Part shown: positions 19,632-32,594 of the stretch, one piece after another | Layout: every line of letters begins with the position of its first letter | Position numbering within the stretch: the stretch's first letter is position 1 | DNA from: Comamonas sp. | GTDB taxonomy: Bacteria; Pseudomonadota; Gammaproteobacteria; Burkholderiales; Burkholderiaceae_C | Assembly (NCBI GenBank): GCA_021166775.1 | Contig: JAJPEQ010000006.1 | Location: forward strand, 310,001 to 374,000 | DNA: 64,000 bases | Reading direction: 5' to 3' | Translations under genes and position numbers: made by a program | Notes under the pieces: model-generated | Databases searched by the model: none | Told to the model about the DNA's origin: nothing | What the model saw: the letters and a program-made list of their open reading frames with translations, nothing else

Positions 19632-20129
19632 ATGGACATCACCGAACACTGCGTCGTTGCGCTCACCTGGGTCTTGCAGGACACCCTGGGCGAAGAGTTG
19701 GATGTGCTGCAGGAGCCCGTGGAGTTTCTTGTGGGCGGCGACGACCTGCTCGCGCGTCTGGAACAAGCGCTGCAGGGCCACGGCACGGGCGCGCAACTGG
19801 CGCTGCATCTGGAACCTGAGGAGGCCTTCGGCGACTACGATGAAAACCTGCTGTTCCTCGAACCGCGCTCGGCTTTCCCCGAGGCACTGGAGGAGGGAAT
19901 GATCATCGAAGACACCGGCCTGGCGCCCGAGGTCGCAGCGAAGCTGCCCAAGGATCACCTCTTCACCGTCTCCCAGATCTACCCGGATCACGTGGTGCTC
20001 GACGGCAACCATCCGCTGGCCGGCATCGCGCTGCGCCTCACGCTCAAGGTGCACGGCGTGCGCGAGGCCACGCCCGAGGAAACCGAGCGCCGCAGCGCCG
20101 GCACCGGTTTCTTCAAGCTGCACGCCTAG
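19632..20129 (+). CDS. SlyD-type FKBP peptidyl-prolyl cis-trans isomerase
   Basis: A 165-residue two-domain SlyD-like protein. The FKBP halves flank an inserted IF chaperone domain (about residues 65-120), with PEEAFGDYDENLLF and VVLDGNHPLAGIALRLTLKV near the ends of the insert. It accelerates proline isomerisation and chaperones folding in the cytoplasm. The His-rich metal-binding tail of E. coli SlyD is absent, since the protein ends GTGFFKLHA. The ATG at 19632 gives MDITEHCVVALTWVLQDTLG, the usual N-terminal strand. Confidence 0.85.
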   Translation: MDITEHCVVALTWVLQDTLGEELDVLQEPVEFLVGGDDLLARLEQALQGHGTGAQLALHLEPEEAFGDYDENLLFLEPRSAFPEALEEGMIIEDTGLAPEVAAKLPKDHLFTVSQIYPDHVVLDGNHPLAGIALRLTLKVHGVREATPEETERRSAGTGFFKLHA

Positions 20130-20142
20130 GGGCGCCCACGCG

Positions 20143-20634
20143 CTACATGCGCGTGATCTGCCCGCGATAGAACCGCACGCGCTCACCGCGTTGCAGCCCC
20201 CCCAGCGCAGGCACGCTGAATACCTCCTGCGCGCCATCGTCAAAACGCACCGTGACGACATATGGGCCAGTGCTGCCCTGGTTGGCATTGGCCTCGATGG
20301 CATTGCCCGCCACCGCACCGCCCACCGCTCCCGCGATGGTGGCCAGGGCACGGCCGGTGCCGCCGCCAAACTGGTTGCCGATGACGCCGCCGATGACGCC
20401 CCCGGCCACCGCGCCCGCGCCGCTGGTGCCGCGGCTCGTGCGTTCGCCCTCGATGCCAATGACCGTTCCGTAACGCGTGCCAGGGGGATCGGTCTGCGCC
20501 TGATAGACCTGCGCGGGCTGACTTGCGTAACGGGGTGCGTGATAGGGCCTGGGCTGACTGCTCGCGCACCCGACCAGCAAACTCGCCACAACCACGCCAG
20601 CCACCGCGGTGGCCATGGAAACAATTCGCTTCAT
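20143..20634 (-). CDS. Glycine zipper 2TM-domain outer membrane lipoprotein
   Basis: The 163-residue protein has a lipoprotein signal with lipobox LVGC near residue 22 and a Pro/Tyr/Gln-rich linker. A glycine zipper (about 75-120) follows, with GAVAGGVIGGVIGNQFGGG. The C-terminal SH3-like strand region ends GERVRFYRGQITRM. It resembles SlyB/Rickettsia 17-kDa antigen lipoproteins that stabilise the outer membrane. Two ATGs six bases apart are possible. AAGGA is adjacent to the first and 6 bases from the second, so 20634 (MKRIVSMATA) is the better start. Confidence 0.8.
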   Translation of the reverse strand: MKRIVSMATAVAGVVVASLLVGCASSQPRPYHAPRYASQPAQVYQAQTDPPGTRYGTVIGIEGERTSRGTSGAGAVAGGVIGGVIGNQFGGGTGRALATIAGAVGGAVAGNAIEANANQGSTGPYVVTVRFDDGAQEVFSVPALGGLQRGERVRFYRGQITRM

Positions 20635-20676
20635 CCTCATTCCTTCACTGCAGTCGGCCCTACGCCATGCGGGCAT

Positions 20677-21123
20677 TCATTGACGCCCGGTGGAGCCATA
20701 GCCGTTTTGACCACGCTCGCTGACCACAAATTCCTGCACCACGCGAAATTGCGCCTGTACGACGGGGACAATGACCAGCTGCGCCAGCCTCTCCAACGGC
20801 TGCACGACAAAGGGCGTTGACGAACGGTTCCAGCAGCTGACCATGAGCTCCCCCTGGTAGTCGCTGTCGATCAGGCCCACCAGGTTGCCCAGCACGATGC
20901 CGTGCTTGTGCCCCAGCCCCGAGCGCGGCAGGATGAGCGCGGCATACCCGGTGTCCTTCAGATGGATCGCCATGCCCGTGGGCACGAGTTCCCATTGCCC
21001 CGCGCCCAGTTCGAGCGGCTCGGTCAGGCAGGCGCGCAAATCCAGTCCGGCGCTGCCGGGCGTGGCATACGTGGGCATCTGCGCGCGCAGGCGCTCATCG
21101 AGAATTTTGAGATCCACATCCAT
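20677..21123 (-). CDS. dut: dUTP diphosphatase
   Basis: The 148-residue trimeric dUTPase carries the five family motifs: [10 protein letters not shown] near 22-31, [11 protein letters not shown] near 65-75, [10 protein letters not shown] near 83-92, [11 protein letters not shown] near 110-120, and the C-terminal GYGSTG. It hydrolyses dUTP to dUMP, which keeps uracil out of DNA and feeds dTMP synthesis. It lies downstream of coaBC and a small membrane protein gene on the minus strand. coaBC-dut adjacency is common in proteobacteria. Confidence 0.95.
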   Translation of the reverse strand: MDVDLKILDERLRAQMPTYATPGSAGLDLRACLTEPLELGAGQWELVPTGMAIHLKDTGYAALILPRSGLGHKHGIVLGNLVGLIDSDYQGELMVSCWNRSSTPFVVQPLERLAQLVIVPVVQAQFRVVQEFVVSERGQNGYGSTGRQ

Positions 21124-21136
21124 GATGCAATGAGGT

Positions 21137-21511
21137 TCAACGACCCTTGTGCGCGCCGACCCAACGGATCACCGCCGAAACGAGCAACGCGCCCGCGAAG
21201 ACCAGCGCCGCAACGATCAGGCGCGGCATGAACACCATGGTCAGCACCACCAAGGCAGCCGCCACCCCGGCCTGCAGCTTCAGATAGGCTCCCGGGCTGC
21301 CCGGGCGTGCCGGCACACCCTCGCCCGCGGTCTTGCCTCGGCGGCGAGGCGCCGTTGCCGCCGGTCGCACAACCTCGCCCGGCAGGGCAGTGGAGGCACC
21401 GCTCGCAGGCGGGGGGGGTGCCACGCCCGCCCGCGCCGTCCCGCTGGTGAGCTGCTCGACGTAGCGCGCGAAATCTCCGTCGCGCGGACCTTCCGCCATG
21501 GGAAGCGTCAT
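21137..21511 (-). CDS. Small membrane protein between coaBC and dut
   Basis: A 124-residue protein with a Pro/Ala/Arg-rich cytoplasmic N-terminal half (about 1-75). The C-terminal part is hydrophobic with two membrane segments (about 78-94 and 97-115, [20 protein letters not shown] then [20 protein letters not shown]). No family was recognised. Its ATG overlaps the coaBC stop by four bases (ATGA) and dut follows 13 bases after its stop. It is therefore a coupled middle gene of an otherwise conserved pair. Confidence 0.65.
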   Translation of the reverse strand: MTLPMAEGPRDGDFARYVEQLTSGTARAGVAPPPPASGASTALPGEVVRPAATAPRRRGKTAGEGVPARPGSPGAYLKLQAGVAAALVVLTMVFMPRLIVAALVFAGALLVSAVIRWVGAHKGR

Positions 21512-22755
21512 GCGCCACCTCCCGTCGTTGCCGACGCGCGCGCCGCCGCGAGCCTGCGTGAGAGTTCGGCCACCAACTGCCGGCCGAGCTCGCGCTTGCT
21601 CGCCCGAGGCCATTCCCGCGTACCCGTCTCGTCGACCAGCAGCAGGGCGTTGTCGTCCTGACCAAAGGTGGCCGGGCCGACGTTGCCCACCAGCAGCGGC
21701 ACGCCCTTGCGCTCACGCTTGGCCTTGGCGTGTTCCGCCAGCCGGTCGCTTTCGGCCGCGAAGCCCACGCAGTAGAGTTCACCGCGCCGGGCGCGCTCGC
21801 TCGCCGCCACGGTGGCGAGGATGTCGGGGTTTTCAAGGAACGACAGCTGCGGCGCCCGCCCCGAACCGTCCTTCTTGATCTTGTGCGCCGCCGCCGTCGC
21901 GGGGCGCCAGTCCGCCACCGCTGCCGTGGCGATGAATACGCGCGCATCGCGCACATGGTGCTCGACCGCCCGCAACATGTCCTGCGCCGACTGCACGTCG
22001 ATGCGCGTGACGCCGCGCGGCGTCGGCAGCGCCACCGGCCCCGCCACCAGCGTCACCTCGGCTCCAGCCTCGCGCGCCGCCAGCGCCAGGGCGAATCCCA
22101 TCTTGCCGCTGGAGCGGTTGGTGATGCCCCGCACCGGGTCGATGGCCTCGAACGTGGGGCCCGCGGTGATCAACACGCGCTCACCGCCAAGCAGCTTGGG
22201 CGTGAAGAAGGCCTCCAGTTCCTGCACGATCTCGGCAGGCTCAAGCATGCGCCCGTCGCCCGTCTCGCCGCACGCCTGCGCACCGCAGCCCACCCCGAGC
22301 GACACGGCGCCATCGGCCACGGCCTGCGCCAGATTGCGCTGCGTGGCCGGGTGGGCCCACATTTCGCGGTTCATCGCCGGCGCCAGCAGCAGCGGCACCT
22401 TGTCCATGGGGCGTGCCACGCACAGCAGCCCGAGCAATTCCGTGCATCGCCCCTGGGCCAGCTGCGCGATGAAGTCGGCGCTGCAGGGCGCGATCAGCAT
22501 CACATCCGCTTCGCGGCTCAGGTTGATGTGCGGCATGGCATTGGCCTCGCGTCCATCCCACTGGGACGTGTACACGGCGCGCCCGCTCACGGCCTGCATC
22601 GTGGTGGGCGTGATGAAATGCTCAGCCGCCTCGCTCATCACCACCTGCACCGCTGCGCCCGCCTTGGTGAGCAGGCGCGCGAGCTCGGCGGCCTTGTAGC
22701 AGGCCACGCCGCCAGAGAGCCCGAGAATGATGTGTTTGCCGGATAAGACGCTCAT
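21508..22755 (-). CDS. coaBC: Bifunctional phosphopantothenoylcysteine decarboxylase / phosphopantothenate-cysteine ligase
   Basis: The 415-residue fusion enzyme is for coenzyme A synthesis. The N-terminal flavoprotein CoaC domain (about 1-190) has GLSGGVACYKAAELARLL, a conserved His region and APAMNREMW. The C-terminal CoaB ligase domain (about 195-410) begins ITAGPTFEAIDPVRGITNRS. It converts phosphopantothenate and cysteine to phosphopantetheine using CTP and FMN. The frame could begin at a TTG at 22764, but ATG 22755 (MSVLSGKHIILG) fits the family. Confidence 0.94.
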   Translation of the reverse strand: MSVLSGKHIILGLSGGVACYKAAELARLLTKAGAAVQVVMSEAAEHFITPTTMQAVSGRAVYTSQWDGREANAMPHINLSREADVMLIAPCSADFIAQLAQGRCTELLGLLCVARPMDKVPLLLAPAMNREMWAHPATQRNLAQAVADGAVSLGVGCGAQACGETGDGRMLEPAEIVQELEAFFTPKLLGGERVLITAGPTFEAIDPVRGITNRSSGKMGFALALAAREAGAEVTLVAGPVALPTPRGVTRIDVQSAQDMLRAVEHHVRDARVFIATAAVADWRPATAAAHKIKKDGSGRAPQLSFLENPDILATVAASERARRGELYCVGFAAESDRLAEHAKAKRERKGVPLLVGNVGPATFGQDDNALLLVDETGTREWPRASKRELGRQLVAELSRRLAAARASATTGGGA

Positions 22756-22792
22756 GGCGGGCAATTTAGCAGACTACCCTGCCCCGTGGTGC

Positions 22793-24406
22793 TCAGCCGC
22801 CGGGCGCCAGCAACGGCGGCGCATGCGCGTCAGCCCGTGGCTGCAGGCGAAATTGCGCCGCCATGTCCGCGAGCTGGCGGGCCTGATCCTGCAGCGAACC
22901 CGACGCCGCCGAGGTCTCTTCCACGAGGGCCGCGTTCTGCTGCGTCACGCCGTCCAAGTGCGACACCGCCTGGTTGATCTGCGCCAGCCCCAGCGACTGC
23001 TCGCGACTGGCCGAGGCGATCTCGTCCACGATCTGGGCAACGCGCTCAATGCCGGCAACGATCTCCTGCATCGTCGTGCCGGCCTGGGCCACCTGCTCGG
23101 TTCCGACATCGACCTTGGCCACCGACGTGGTGATCAGATCCCTGACCTCGCGCGCCGCGTCGGCGCTGCGCTGAGCCAGCGCGCGCACTTCGCTCGCGAC
23201 CACCGCGAAACCGCGTCCCTGCTCACCGGCACGCGCCGCTTCCACGGCCGCATTGAGCGCCAGGATATTGGTCTGAAACGCGATGGAATCGATCACACCG
23301 ATGATGTCCACGATCTTGCGCGACGAGGTATTGATCGCCTCCATCGTCTGCACCACCTGCCCCACCACCTGCCCGCCGCGCTGCGCGATCTGGGTCGCCT
23401 GCGCCGCCAGCTGATTGGCCTGAAGCGCGCTGTCGGCGTTGTGCTGCACGGTGCCGGAGAGCTCCTCGGTGGAGGATGCGGTCTGCTCCAGCGCACTGGC
23501 CTGCTGCTCCGTGCGCGACGACAGATCCATGGTCCCGGCCGCCACCTGGGTGGACGCCCCCGCAATCGCCTGCGCGCCGTCGCGCACCTGGCCAATCACC
23601 TGGTTCAGGTTGCCGCGCATGAGCTCCATCTGGGTGAGCATGGCGGCGATCTCGTCCTTGCCTTCGGCCTTCACGGGCCGCGTCAGATCGCGTGCGGCGA
23701 TCGATGCCGCGGTGGCGTTGGCCACGCGAAAGCCGCTGAGCAGCCGCGACAACAGCAGCAGGCCCAGCAGCGAGGCCGGCAAGCCCAGAAACAGCGCCGA
23801 CGCAACGAAGACCACCAGACCGGTCTTGAAGCGGTCCTGCGCGCCCTGGACGGCCTGGTCGGCCTGGGCGATCTGTTCCGCGCGGAAGTCGCGTGCCGCG
23901 CCGATCAGGGCCTCCCCCTGAGCGCGCCCCGCTTCGACAAATGCGAGCATCACGGCGGGCGAAAAATCGCCCTTGGCGACGGCGTCGGTCGCCTTGTCCA
24001 GCTGCGCCACCCAGGCCACACGCGCCACCTGCAAGGCCTGGGCGAGCCCCTTCTCATGGTCACTGGATGCGGCCGCCACCAAGGCATCGATCTGCTGCGC
24101 TACCCTGGCGCGATTGGCCTTGACGGCATCCAGATGCTCCTGAATCGGATGGTCGTGCAACGACGCGAACGACGAGTCGGGCGCGTGCTGGAACGCCAGC
24201 AGCACCTGCAACCGGTTTTGCACCGTCAGATCCGCGGCATCGGCGGCCTGCAGGGCCAGGGTCATCGCATGCTCGTGCACCGTCTTGAGGCCGTCGCGGG
24301 CCGACGACAGCCCCCAGTAACTGACGGCAATGATGACCACGCCCGAGAGCCAGCAGCCACACAGGACCAGCAGGAACCGTTGGGTGATACGCAGGTTGTT
24401 CCACAT
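22793..24406 (-). CDS. Methyl-accepting chemotaxis protein without C-terminal tether
   Basis: The 537-residue receptor has TM1 at about 11-30, a periplasmic helical sensor domain (about 31-195), TM2 at about 196-219, HAMP, and the signalling coiled coil with [20 protein letters not shown]. Unlike the other two chemoreceptors in this window, it ends soon after the coiled coil (PPLLAPGG), without the WESF-type CheR-docking tail. Its adaptation may therefore rely on tether-bearing receptors. The sensor has no identifiable ligand family beyond a 4HB-like pattern. It is divergent from pyrG. Confidence 0.88.
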   Translation of the reverse strand: MWNNLRITQRFLLVLCGCWLSGVVIIAVSYWGLSSARDGLKTVHEHAMTLALQAADAADLTVQNRLQVLLAFQHAPDSSFASLHDHPIQEHLDAVKANRARVAQQIDALVAAASSDHEKGLAQALQVARVAWVAQLDKATDAVAKGDFSPAVMLAFVEAGRAQGEALIGAARDFRAEQIAQADQAVQGAQDRFKTGLVVFVASALFLGLPASLLGLLLLSRLLSGFRVANATAASIAARDLTRPVKAEGKDEIAAMLTQMELMRGNLNQVIGQVRDGAQAIAGASTQVAAGTMDLSSRTEQQASALEQTASSTEELSGTVQHNADSALQANQLAAQATQIAQRGGQVVGQVVQTMEAINTSSRKIVDIIGVIDSIAFQTNILALNAAVEAARAGEQGRGFAVVASEVRALAQRSADAAREVRDLITTSVAKVDVGTEQVAQAGTTMQEIVAGIERVAQIVDEIASASREQSLGLAQINQAVSHLDGVTQQNAALVEETSAASGSLQDQARQLADMAAQFRLQPRADAHAPPLLAPGG

Positions 24407-24517
24407 GAAAGAACTCTGAAAGTTTCAAGAAGGCATTTCCGCAGCGCAACATCGGACGGAAACGAACCGCGCATGGTAACTGGAGAAGACGGGCGTTTTG
24501 TCACAGAAATTGCATGA

Positions 24518-26251
<1,734 letters not shown>

Positions 26252-26256
26252 ATGCC

Positions 26257-27114
26257 ATGCGCCTGTGCGATTTCGACATCGGGCTCGATCATCCCTTCTT
26301 TCTGATCGCCGGACCCTGCGTGGTCGAGAGCGAACAGCTGCAGATGGATGTGGCCGGCCAGCTCAGGGAGATCACCGCCAGCCTGGGCGTCCCTTTCATT
26401 TTCAAGAGCAGCTTCGACAAGGCCAACCGGTCGAGCGGCGACAGCTTTCGCGGGCCGGGCATGGAAAAAGGCCTGGAGATCCTCACCAAGGTGAAGAAAG
26501 CCCTGGGCGTGCCGGTGCTCACCGACGTGCACACCGAGGCCGAGGTGACGCCCGTCGCCGCCGCGGTCGATGTGCTGCAGACGCCCGCCTTCCTGTGCCG
26601 CCAAACCGATTTCATCCGCGCCGTGGCGCAGTCGGGCAAGCCGGTCAACATCAAGAAGGGGCAGTTTCTCGCACCCCACGACATGGTGAACGTGATCGCC
26701 AAGGCCCGCGCCGCCGCGCGTGAAAAAGGCCTTCCCGAAGACAACTTCATGGCCTGCGAACGCGGCACGAGCTTCGGCTACAACAACCTCGTGAGTGACA
26801 TGAGGAGCCTCGCCATCATGCGCGAGACCGGCGCGCCCGTGGTCTTCGACGCCACGCACAGCGTGCAGCTGCCCGGCGGCAACGGCACGAGCAGCGGCGG
26901 CGTGCGCGAGATGGTGCCGGTGCTGGCGCGCGCGGCCGTGGCCGTGGGCGTGGCGGGTCTGTTCATGGAAACCCACCCCGACCCCACGCACGCGCTCTCC
27001 GACGGCCCGAACGCCGTGCCGCTCAAGCACATGCGCGCGCTGCTCGAATCGCTGCGCGAACTCGATGCCGCGGCCAAGCGCCGCCCCTTTCTTGAAAACG
27101 ACTTTGGAGTCTGA
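26257..27114 (+). CDS. kdsA: 3-deoxy-8-phosphooctulonate synthase (KDO 8-P synthase)
   Basis: The 285-residue TIM-barrel DAHP synthase-family enzyme has the markers [10 protein letters not shown] (about residues 17-26), [12 protein letters not shown] and TDVHTE. It condenses phosphoenolpyruvate with arabinose 5-phosphate for lipopolysaccharide KDO, so the cell has a Gram-negative envelope. It starts five bases after pyrG. Three bases separate its stop from the DUF1330 gene. The whole run reads as one operon. Confidence 0.96.
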   Translation: MRLCDFDIGLDHPFFLIAGPCVVESEQLQMDVAGQLREITASLGVPFIFKSSFDKANRSSGDSFRGPGMEKGLEILTKVKKALGVPVLTDVHTEAEVTPVAAAVDVLQTPAFLCRQTDFIRAVAQSGKPVNIKKGQFLAPHDMVNVIAKARAAAREKGLPEDNFMACERGTSFGYNNLVSDMRSLAIMRETGAPVVFDATHSVQLPGGNGTSSGGVREMVPVLARAAVAVGVAGLFMETHPDPTHALSDGPNAVPLKHMRALLESLRELDAAAKRRPFLENDFGV

Positions 27115-27117
27115 ACC

Positions 27118-27408
27118 ATGCCCTGTGGCTACCTCATTGCATCCGTCGACGTGACCGATCCCGCCGCCTACGATGTCTACAAGAAACTCAGCACCGAAGC
27201 CATGCGCGTGCACGGCGCCGAGGTGCTGGCGCGCGGCGGCAAGGTCGAGACGCTGGAAGGCGGCTGGAACCCCGGACGCACCGTGATCCTCAAATTCCCG
27301 AGCGTCGAGGCGGCCAGAACCTACTGGGATTCGCCCGAATACCGCGCCGCCCGCGCCGCGCGCGAGGGCGCCTGCACCATGCGCATGGTCGTGGTCGAAG
27401 GCGTATAG
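27118..27408 (+). CDS. DUF1330 family small protein
   Basis: The 96-residue protein has a ferredoxin-like dimeric alpha-beta barrel pattern typical of DUF1330. It begins CGYLIASVDVTDPAAYDVY, with GGWNPGRTVILKFPSVEAA in the middle and YWDSPEYRAARAAR after it. Its biochemical role is unknown. It is inserted between kdsA and eno, where many relatives have the two genes adjacent, and starts three bases after kdsA. It is followed by a repeat copy before eno. Confidence 0.85.
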   Translation: MPCGYLIASVDVTDPAAYDVYKKLSTEAMRVHGAEVLARGGKVETLEGGWNPGRTVILKFPSVEAARTYWDSPEYRAARAAREGACTMRMVVVEGV

Positions 27409-27475
27409 ACTCTATATTTGATAGCGCACGGCGCTTTACGGACAATCGCCAGCGCACTGTTTGATTCATATTCAG
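27409..27475 (+). repeat. Interspersed repeat copy upstream of eno
   Basis: The copy fills most of the gap between the DUF1330 gene and eno. Core-like GATAGCGCACGGCGCTT (27420-27436, 13 of 17 matches) is followed by AGCGCACTGTTTGATTC, which resembles the second box and tail. It becomes part of the eno leader. Confidence 0.5.
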
Positions 27476-27491
27476 AGCTTCAATGCACTGA

Positions 27492-28799
<1,308 letters not shown>

Positions 28800-28831
28800 G
28801 CCCGCCGACTGCTGTTGCCGCTGGTTGAATC

Positions 28832-29125
28832 TTGGGCTCGCGTACCGTCGCCCTGTTGCTGCTGCTGTTGCTGCTGCTCGTGCACGTGCGGCTGTGGAGC
28901 GGACGCGGCAACCTGGGCGACATCGCGGCGATGCGCGCGCAGCTCACCGAGCAGCAGGCGGCCAACGCCAAGGCGCGCCAGGCCAACGAGCAGTTGAGCG
29001 CCGAAGTGCGGGACCTCAAGCAGGGCCTGGACATCGTCGAGGAAAAGGCGCGCAGCGAGCTTGGCATGGTCAAACCCGGCGAGATCTACGTGGAAGTGCT
29101 CCCCGGACAGACTCCGCGCCCCTGA
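28832..29125 (+). CDS. ftsB: Cell division protein FtsB
   Basis: The 97-residue bitopic membrane protein has one N-terminal membrane helix (about 6-19, very Leu-rich). A periplasmic coiled coil follows (about 28-75, LTEQQAANAKARQANEQLSA) and then the conserved EKARSELGMVKPGE. FtsB joins FtsL and FtsQ in the divisome to activate septal peptidoglycan synthesis. The best start is TTG 28832 (MGSRTVALLL), since no ATG in the frame keeps the whole membrane helix. Position after eno is the classical eno-ftsB order. Confidence 0.9.
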   Translation: MGSRTVALLLLLLLLLVHVRLWSGRGNLGDIAAMRAQLTEQQAANAKARQANEQLSAEVRDLKQGLDIVEEKARSELGMVKPGEIYVEVLPGQTPRP

Positions 29126-29127
29126 GT

Positions 29128-30081
29128 TCAAGCCTGCGGCGCGGCGGCGACTGAAGGAGGTTGTGCATCCTGCGGCCGCTGCCCATCGCGCCCCTTGAAG
29201 GCCTCGGCAAACGCATCCAGATGCGTGAGCAGCACACGCAGCGCCGCGCTGTTGTGACGCCGCTGCATGTACGCCGCATAGAGCCACACGTTGGACGGTG
29301 AAAACGGCTCGAGCGCGCACTCGAGCGCACCACTGTCGATCCACTGCGCCAGCGCGCGCCGCGGGGCCCACATCACACCCAGACCCTGCGTGGCCAGCGT
29401 GATGAGCGGTGCCGCCAGGGTCGCGTTCACCCGTGGCTGCAGGGCCAGCTCGAACGGCTTGCCCGCCACCTCGAAGTGCCAGCGCGGCGCCTGCCCGTGC
29501 AGGCTCCAGGCCAGTTGCGCGTGGGTGCACAGCTCTCGCGGATGCGCGGGCTTGCCATGCGCCTTCCAGTACGCGGGCGCGGCCACGGCCACGAAATCCA
29601 GGGGCAGCAGGCGGCGCACGATCAGGTTCTGGTCCTCGATGGGCCCGACGCGAAACGCCAGATCCACCCCCTCTTCCGCCAGCCCCACCACCCGGTCGGT
29701 CACATACAGATCGAGATCCACCTCGGGATAGCGCTGAAGAAAGTCGCCCAGCATCGCTGGCAGATCGGTATGCACGAGACCGTAGGGCACGGTGACCGTC
29801 AATCTGCCGCTGGGCCGCGTGGCGCGTTCATGCAACTCACCCTGCGCCAGGTCCACGAGTTCGAGCAGCGCGCTGCTGCGCTCGAACAGCAACTGGCCCG
29901 CATCCGTCAACGACACCTTGCGCGTCGTCCGATGGAACAAACGCAGGCCGAAACGCGTTTCTAGCTGTGCGATGGCCTTGCTGACGCTCGCAGGTGAAAC
30001 GCCTTGTGCGGCGGCGGTGGCCGAGAAACTGCCGCGCCGCGCCACCTCGCGAAAAATTTGAATGAGATCAAGGGAGTCCAT
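29128..30081 (-). CDS. LysR family transcriptional regulator
   Basis: The 317-residue protein has a winged-helix DNA-binding domain at about 1-60 (MDSLDLIQIFREVARRGSFS) and a LysR substrate-binding domain at about 90-290. It belongs to the DHCW/AaeR-like group that ends soon after the effector domain. The inducer is unknown. It is divergent from a small secreted-protein gene across a 188-base AT-rich region with a palindrome, which suggests it controls that gene and itself. It converges with ftsB. Confidence 0.88.
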   Translation of the reverse strand: MDSLDLIQIFREVARRGSFSATAAAQGVSPASVSKAIAQLETRFGLRLFHRTTRKVSLTDAGQLLFERSSALLELVDLAQGELHERATRPSGRLTVTVPYGLVHTDLPAMLGDFLQRYPEVDLDLYVTDRVVGLAEEGVDLAFRVGPIEDQNLIVRRLLPLDFVAVAAPAYWKAHGKPAHPRELCTHAQLAWSLHGQAPRWHFEVAGKPFELALQPRVNATLAAPLITLATQGLGVMWAPRRALAQWIDSGALECALEPFSPSNVWLYAAYMQRRHNSAALRVLLTHLDAFAEAFKGRDGQRPQDAQPPSVAAAPQA

Positions 30082-30082
30082 A

Positions 30083-30124
30083 TGTAAATTATTTCCGATA
30101 TCGAAACAATCAAATTCATTTACA
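30083..30124. promoter_or_regulatory. Candidate LysR operator
   Basis: The AT-rich region just upstream of the LysR start contains the 8-base palindrome CGATATCG (30096-30103) with a T-N11-A spacing typical of LysR sites. It is enclosed by the inverted pair TGTAAAT (30083-30089) and ATTTACA (30118-30124). The region stands out against GC-rich surroundings. Confidence 0.4.
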
Positions 30125-30269
30125 AGTCTTTTTTTAACCCAACAACGCCCCGAAACTATCAGCCATCGAAGGACACAACACAAGCCCTTCGACGAGAAAA
30201 GGTCAGGCCCACAACGTAGCCGCCGTCTCGACAAGTGCTTTGTTCAACCGTTTTACTTCAGGAAAAATC

Positions 30270-30581
30270 ATGATCCGCACCAACACCACTCTCTCCGTCA
30301 TTGCCGCTGCCCTGCTGCTGTCGGGCACCGCCTTCGCCGCCGACCTGCAACCCGCCGCCGGCGAGGCCCCGTTCGCCCTCTCGCAAGCCACGCCAGGCAC
30401 CAGCGTGGTCCAGCGCGCCGATGTGCGCGCGGCCGCCACAAGCCAGGCGCCCGTGGCAGGCAACCTGCCCGTGGCGCAGCCAAGGACCGAGGCCGGTGCG
30501 CTGACCCGCGCCCAGGTGCGTGAAGCCACCCGCGATGCGATCGCGCACGGCTACCGCGTGGCCAGTGGCAACCTGTCGTGA
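30270..30581 (+). CDS. Small secreted protein, DUF4148-like
   Basis: This 103-residue protein has a Sec signal peptide (MIRTNTTLSVIAAALLLSGT, cleavage probably after AFA at 21-23). A mature part with no Cys follows, ending LTRAQVREATRDAIAHGYRV. This last stretch resembles the DUF4148 pattern found in short exported proteins of Burkholderiales. The function is unknown. It is divergent from the LysR regulator. It has a good GGA ribosome binding site and is followed by an intrinsic terminator, so it is probably transcribed alone. Confidence 0.65.
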   Translation: MIRTNTTLSVIAAALLLSGTAFAADLQPAAGEAPFALSQATPGTSVVQRADVRAAATSQAPVAGNLPVAQPRTEAGALTRAQVREATRDAIAHGYRVASGNLS

Positions 30582-30626
30582 AGCACATGCGTTGAACGTC
30601 GGCGCAAGCCGATCGCTCACACCCAA

Positions 30627-30661
30627 GGAAAAGGCACGCAGCCGGGCTGCGTGCCTTTTCC
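30627..30661. terminator. Intrinsic terminator after the small secreted protein gene
   Basis: A near-perfect inverted repeat (GGAAAAGGCACGCAGCC and its complement) with a tiny loop has A and T runs at its base. It should stop transcription from the left and possibly from the right. The rest of the 234-base gap to the next gene shows only the chemoreceptor leader. Confidence 0.85.
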
Positions 30662-30815
30662 ATTTTGTGCTGGGCGTCGTGACCCACGCATCCAGCGGCA
30701 AATCCCCGATTGCCAACCCGGTGGGATCGTGTGTAATCTGTCCTTACCCATCCACCCGACAGGGCGGCCCGTACTCACGAGGTCAGTGCCGCGGTCACCA
30801 CCGGAGAACAAAAAA

Positions 30816-32564
30816 ATGAATCTGTCCCATTGGCGCGTCAGCACCCGGCTGACGGTGGGCTTCGGAGCCGTCTGCGCGCTCCTTCTCGTCTGCGTGATCA
30901 CAGGGGTGCTGACCTTGCGCGCCATCACCAAGGACCTCGGAACGATCGTGGTCGAAAACCTGCCCACCGTGGCGGCATCCAACCGATTGCTGGCGGATAC
31001 CGACAGCATCGCAATCGCGCTGCGCAACATCATGATCAGCACCAAGAAGGAAGACCGGGAGGAGCAGATCAAGCTCATCGAGCAGGCCCGCAAATCCAGC
31101 GACCAGTGGCTGGGTGAACTCAAGGCCCTGATGAGCTCCGGTGAGGAACGCGCCGAGTTCGACAAGATCGCGCAGCTGCACGACACGTATTTCAATGGAG
31201 ACAAGGAACTGCGCAACCTGATCTTCAACGACACTGCGGCTTCTGCGCGCAACTATCTGAATGACGAACTCCGCCCCGCGTTGGCTGCGTACCGCACATC
31301 GATCAACGCCATGATCGATCGGAAAACCCGCGGTGCGGATGAAAGCGGCAAGGCTGCGCAAGCCGACGCCCGGACGGCCATCAATGCGCTGATCGCCCTG
31401 GGCGTGGTGGCGCTGGCGCTGGCCGCGGCCCTGGGCTGGCTGATCGCTCGCGGCCTGGTGCGCGAACTGGGCGGCGAGCCGGCCACCGCCGCGCGGCTGG
31501 CCACGGCCGTGGCCAATGGCGACTTCACGCAATCGATAGCCGTGAAGGCGGGCGACCACAGCAGCCTGATGGCGCAGCTGCACCTCATGAAGGAGAGCCT
31601 GGCCAGGGTGGTGGCCCAGGTGCGAGGCAGCTCCGACAGCGTGGCCGTGGCGGCCAGCGAGATTTCCCAAGGCAACCAGGATCTGTCCGCGCGCACCGAA
31701 AGCCAGGCCAGCGCGCTCGAGGAAACGGCGGCCTCCATGGAGCAGCTCGGCGCCACCGTGCGCCAGAACGCCGACAGCGCCAGCCAGGCCAATCAGCTCG
31801 CGCGCAACGCATCGGACGTGGCCGTGCGCGGTGGCGACGCGGTGGGCCAGATGGTGCAGACCATGAAGGGCATCCACGAAAGCTCCACGCGCATCGCCGA
31901 CATCATCGGCGTGATCGACGGCATCGCCTTCCAGACCAACATCCTCGCGCTCAATGCGGCCGTCGAGGCGGCACGCGCCGGTGAGCAGGGCCGGGGTTTT
32001 GCGGTCGTCGCCAGCGAAGTTCGCGCGCTCGCCGGCCGTTCGGCCGAGGCGGCCAAGGAGATCAAGCAGTTGATCCACGAAAGCGTGGAGCGCGTGAACC
32101 AGGGCAGCCTGCTGGCCGATCAGGCGGGCGAGACCATGACCGAGGTGGTGCAAAGCATCAACCGCGTGACCGACATCGTCGGCGAAATCAGCGCGGCCAG
32201 CAACGAACAGGCCAGCGGCGTGGCGCAGGTGGGCGAGGCCGTGACGCAGATGGACCAGGCGACACAGCAGAACGCGGCGCTGGTCGAGGAAATGGCGGCG
32301 GCCGCCAGCAGCCTGAGCACGCAGGCGCAGGAGCTGGTGCAGGCCGTGGCGATCTTCAAGCTGGCGGGCACGGCATCGGCGCCGGCAAAGCCGTCCACAA
32401 GCCCCGCGCCCCGACCCGCACCGGTGACCGCGCCTGTGGCCGCCGCCGCGACTCGCAAACCCAGGCCCGCAGTCGCCGAAGCGCCCAAGGCAGCGCCACG
32501 TCTGCCCTCGGCCGCGCCCAGGGCCACCGCAAAGGCAGACGAAGGGGACTGGGAATCGTTCTGA
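30816..32564 (+). CDS. Methyl-accepting chemotaxis protein (4HB type) with C-terminal DWESF tether
   Basis: The 582-residue receptor has TM1 at about 13-34, a periplasmic four-helix-bundle sensor (about 35-188), TM2 at about 190-212, HAMP, and the coiled coil with [21 protein letters not shown] Pro/Ala linker of about 60 residues follows, ending DWESF. The tail matches that of the chemoreceptor at 7813-9579 and should recruit CheR/CheB. The start is ATG 30816, after a polyA-rich leader ([17 protein letters not shown]). The ligand is unknown. Confidence 0.9.
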   Translation: MNLSHWRVSTRLTVGFGAVCALLLVCVITGVLTLRAITKDLGTIVVENLPTVAASNRLLADTDSIAIALRNIMISTKKEDREEQIKLIEQARKSSDQWLGELKALMSSGEERAEFDKIAQLHDTYFNGDKELRNLIFNDTAASARNYLNDELRPALAAYRTSINAMIDRKTRGADESGKAAQADARTAINALIALGVVALALAAALGWLIARGLVRELGGEPATAARLATAVANGDFTQSIAVKAGDHSSLMAQLHLMKESLARVVAQVRGSSDSVAVAASEISQGNQDLSARTESQASALEETAASMEQLGATVRQNADSASQANQLARNASDVAVRGGDAVGQMVQTMKGIHESSTRIADIIGVIDGIAFQTNILALNAAVEAARAGEQGRGFAVVASEVRALAGRSAEAAKEIKQLIHESVERVNQGSLLADQAGETMTEVVQSINRVTDIVGEISAASNEQASGVAQVGEAVTQMDQATQQNAALVEEMAAAASSLSTQAQELVQAVAIFKLAGTASAPAKPSTSPAPRPAPVTAPVAAAATRKPRPAVAEAPKAAPRLPSAAPRATAKADEGDWESF

Positions 32565-32594
32565 CGACTGCCCGACATCGGGCGGGCAACCCGC

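Noticed and set aside
28832..28880. CTG/TTG-rich run at the start of ftsB as a microsatellite repeat
   Set aside because: It is the Leu-rich membrane helix of FtsB, so ordinary coding sequence explains it.
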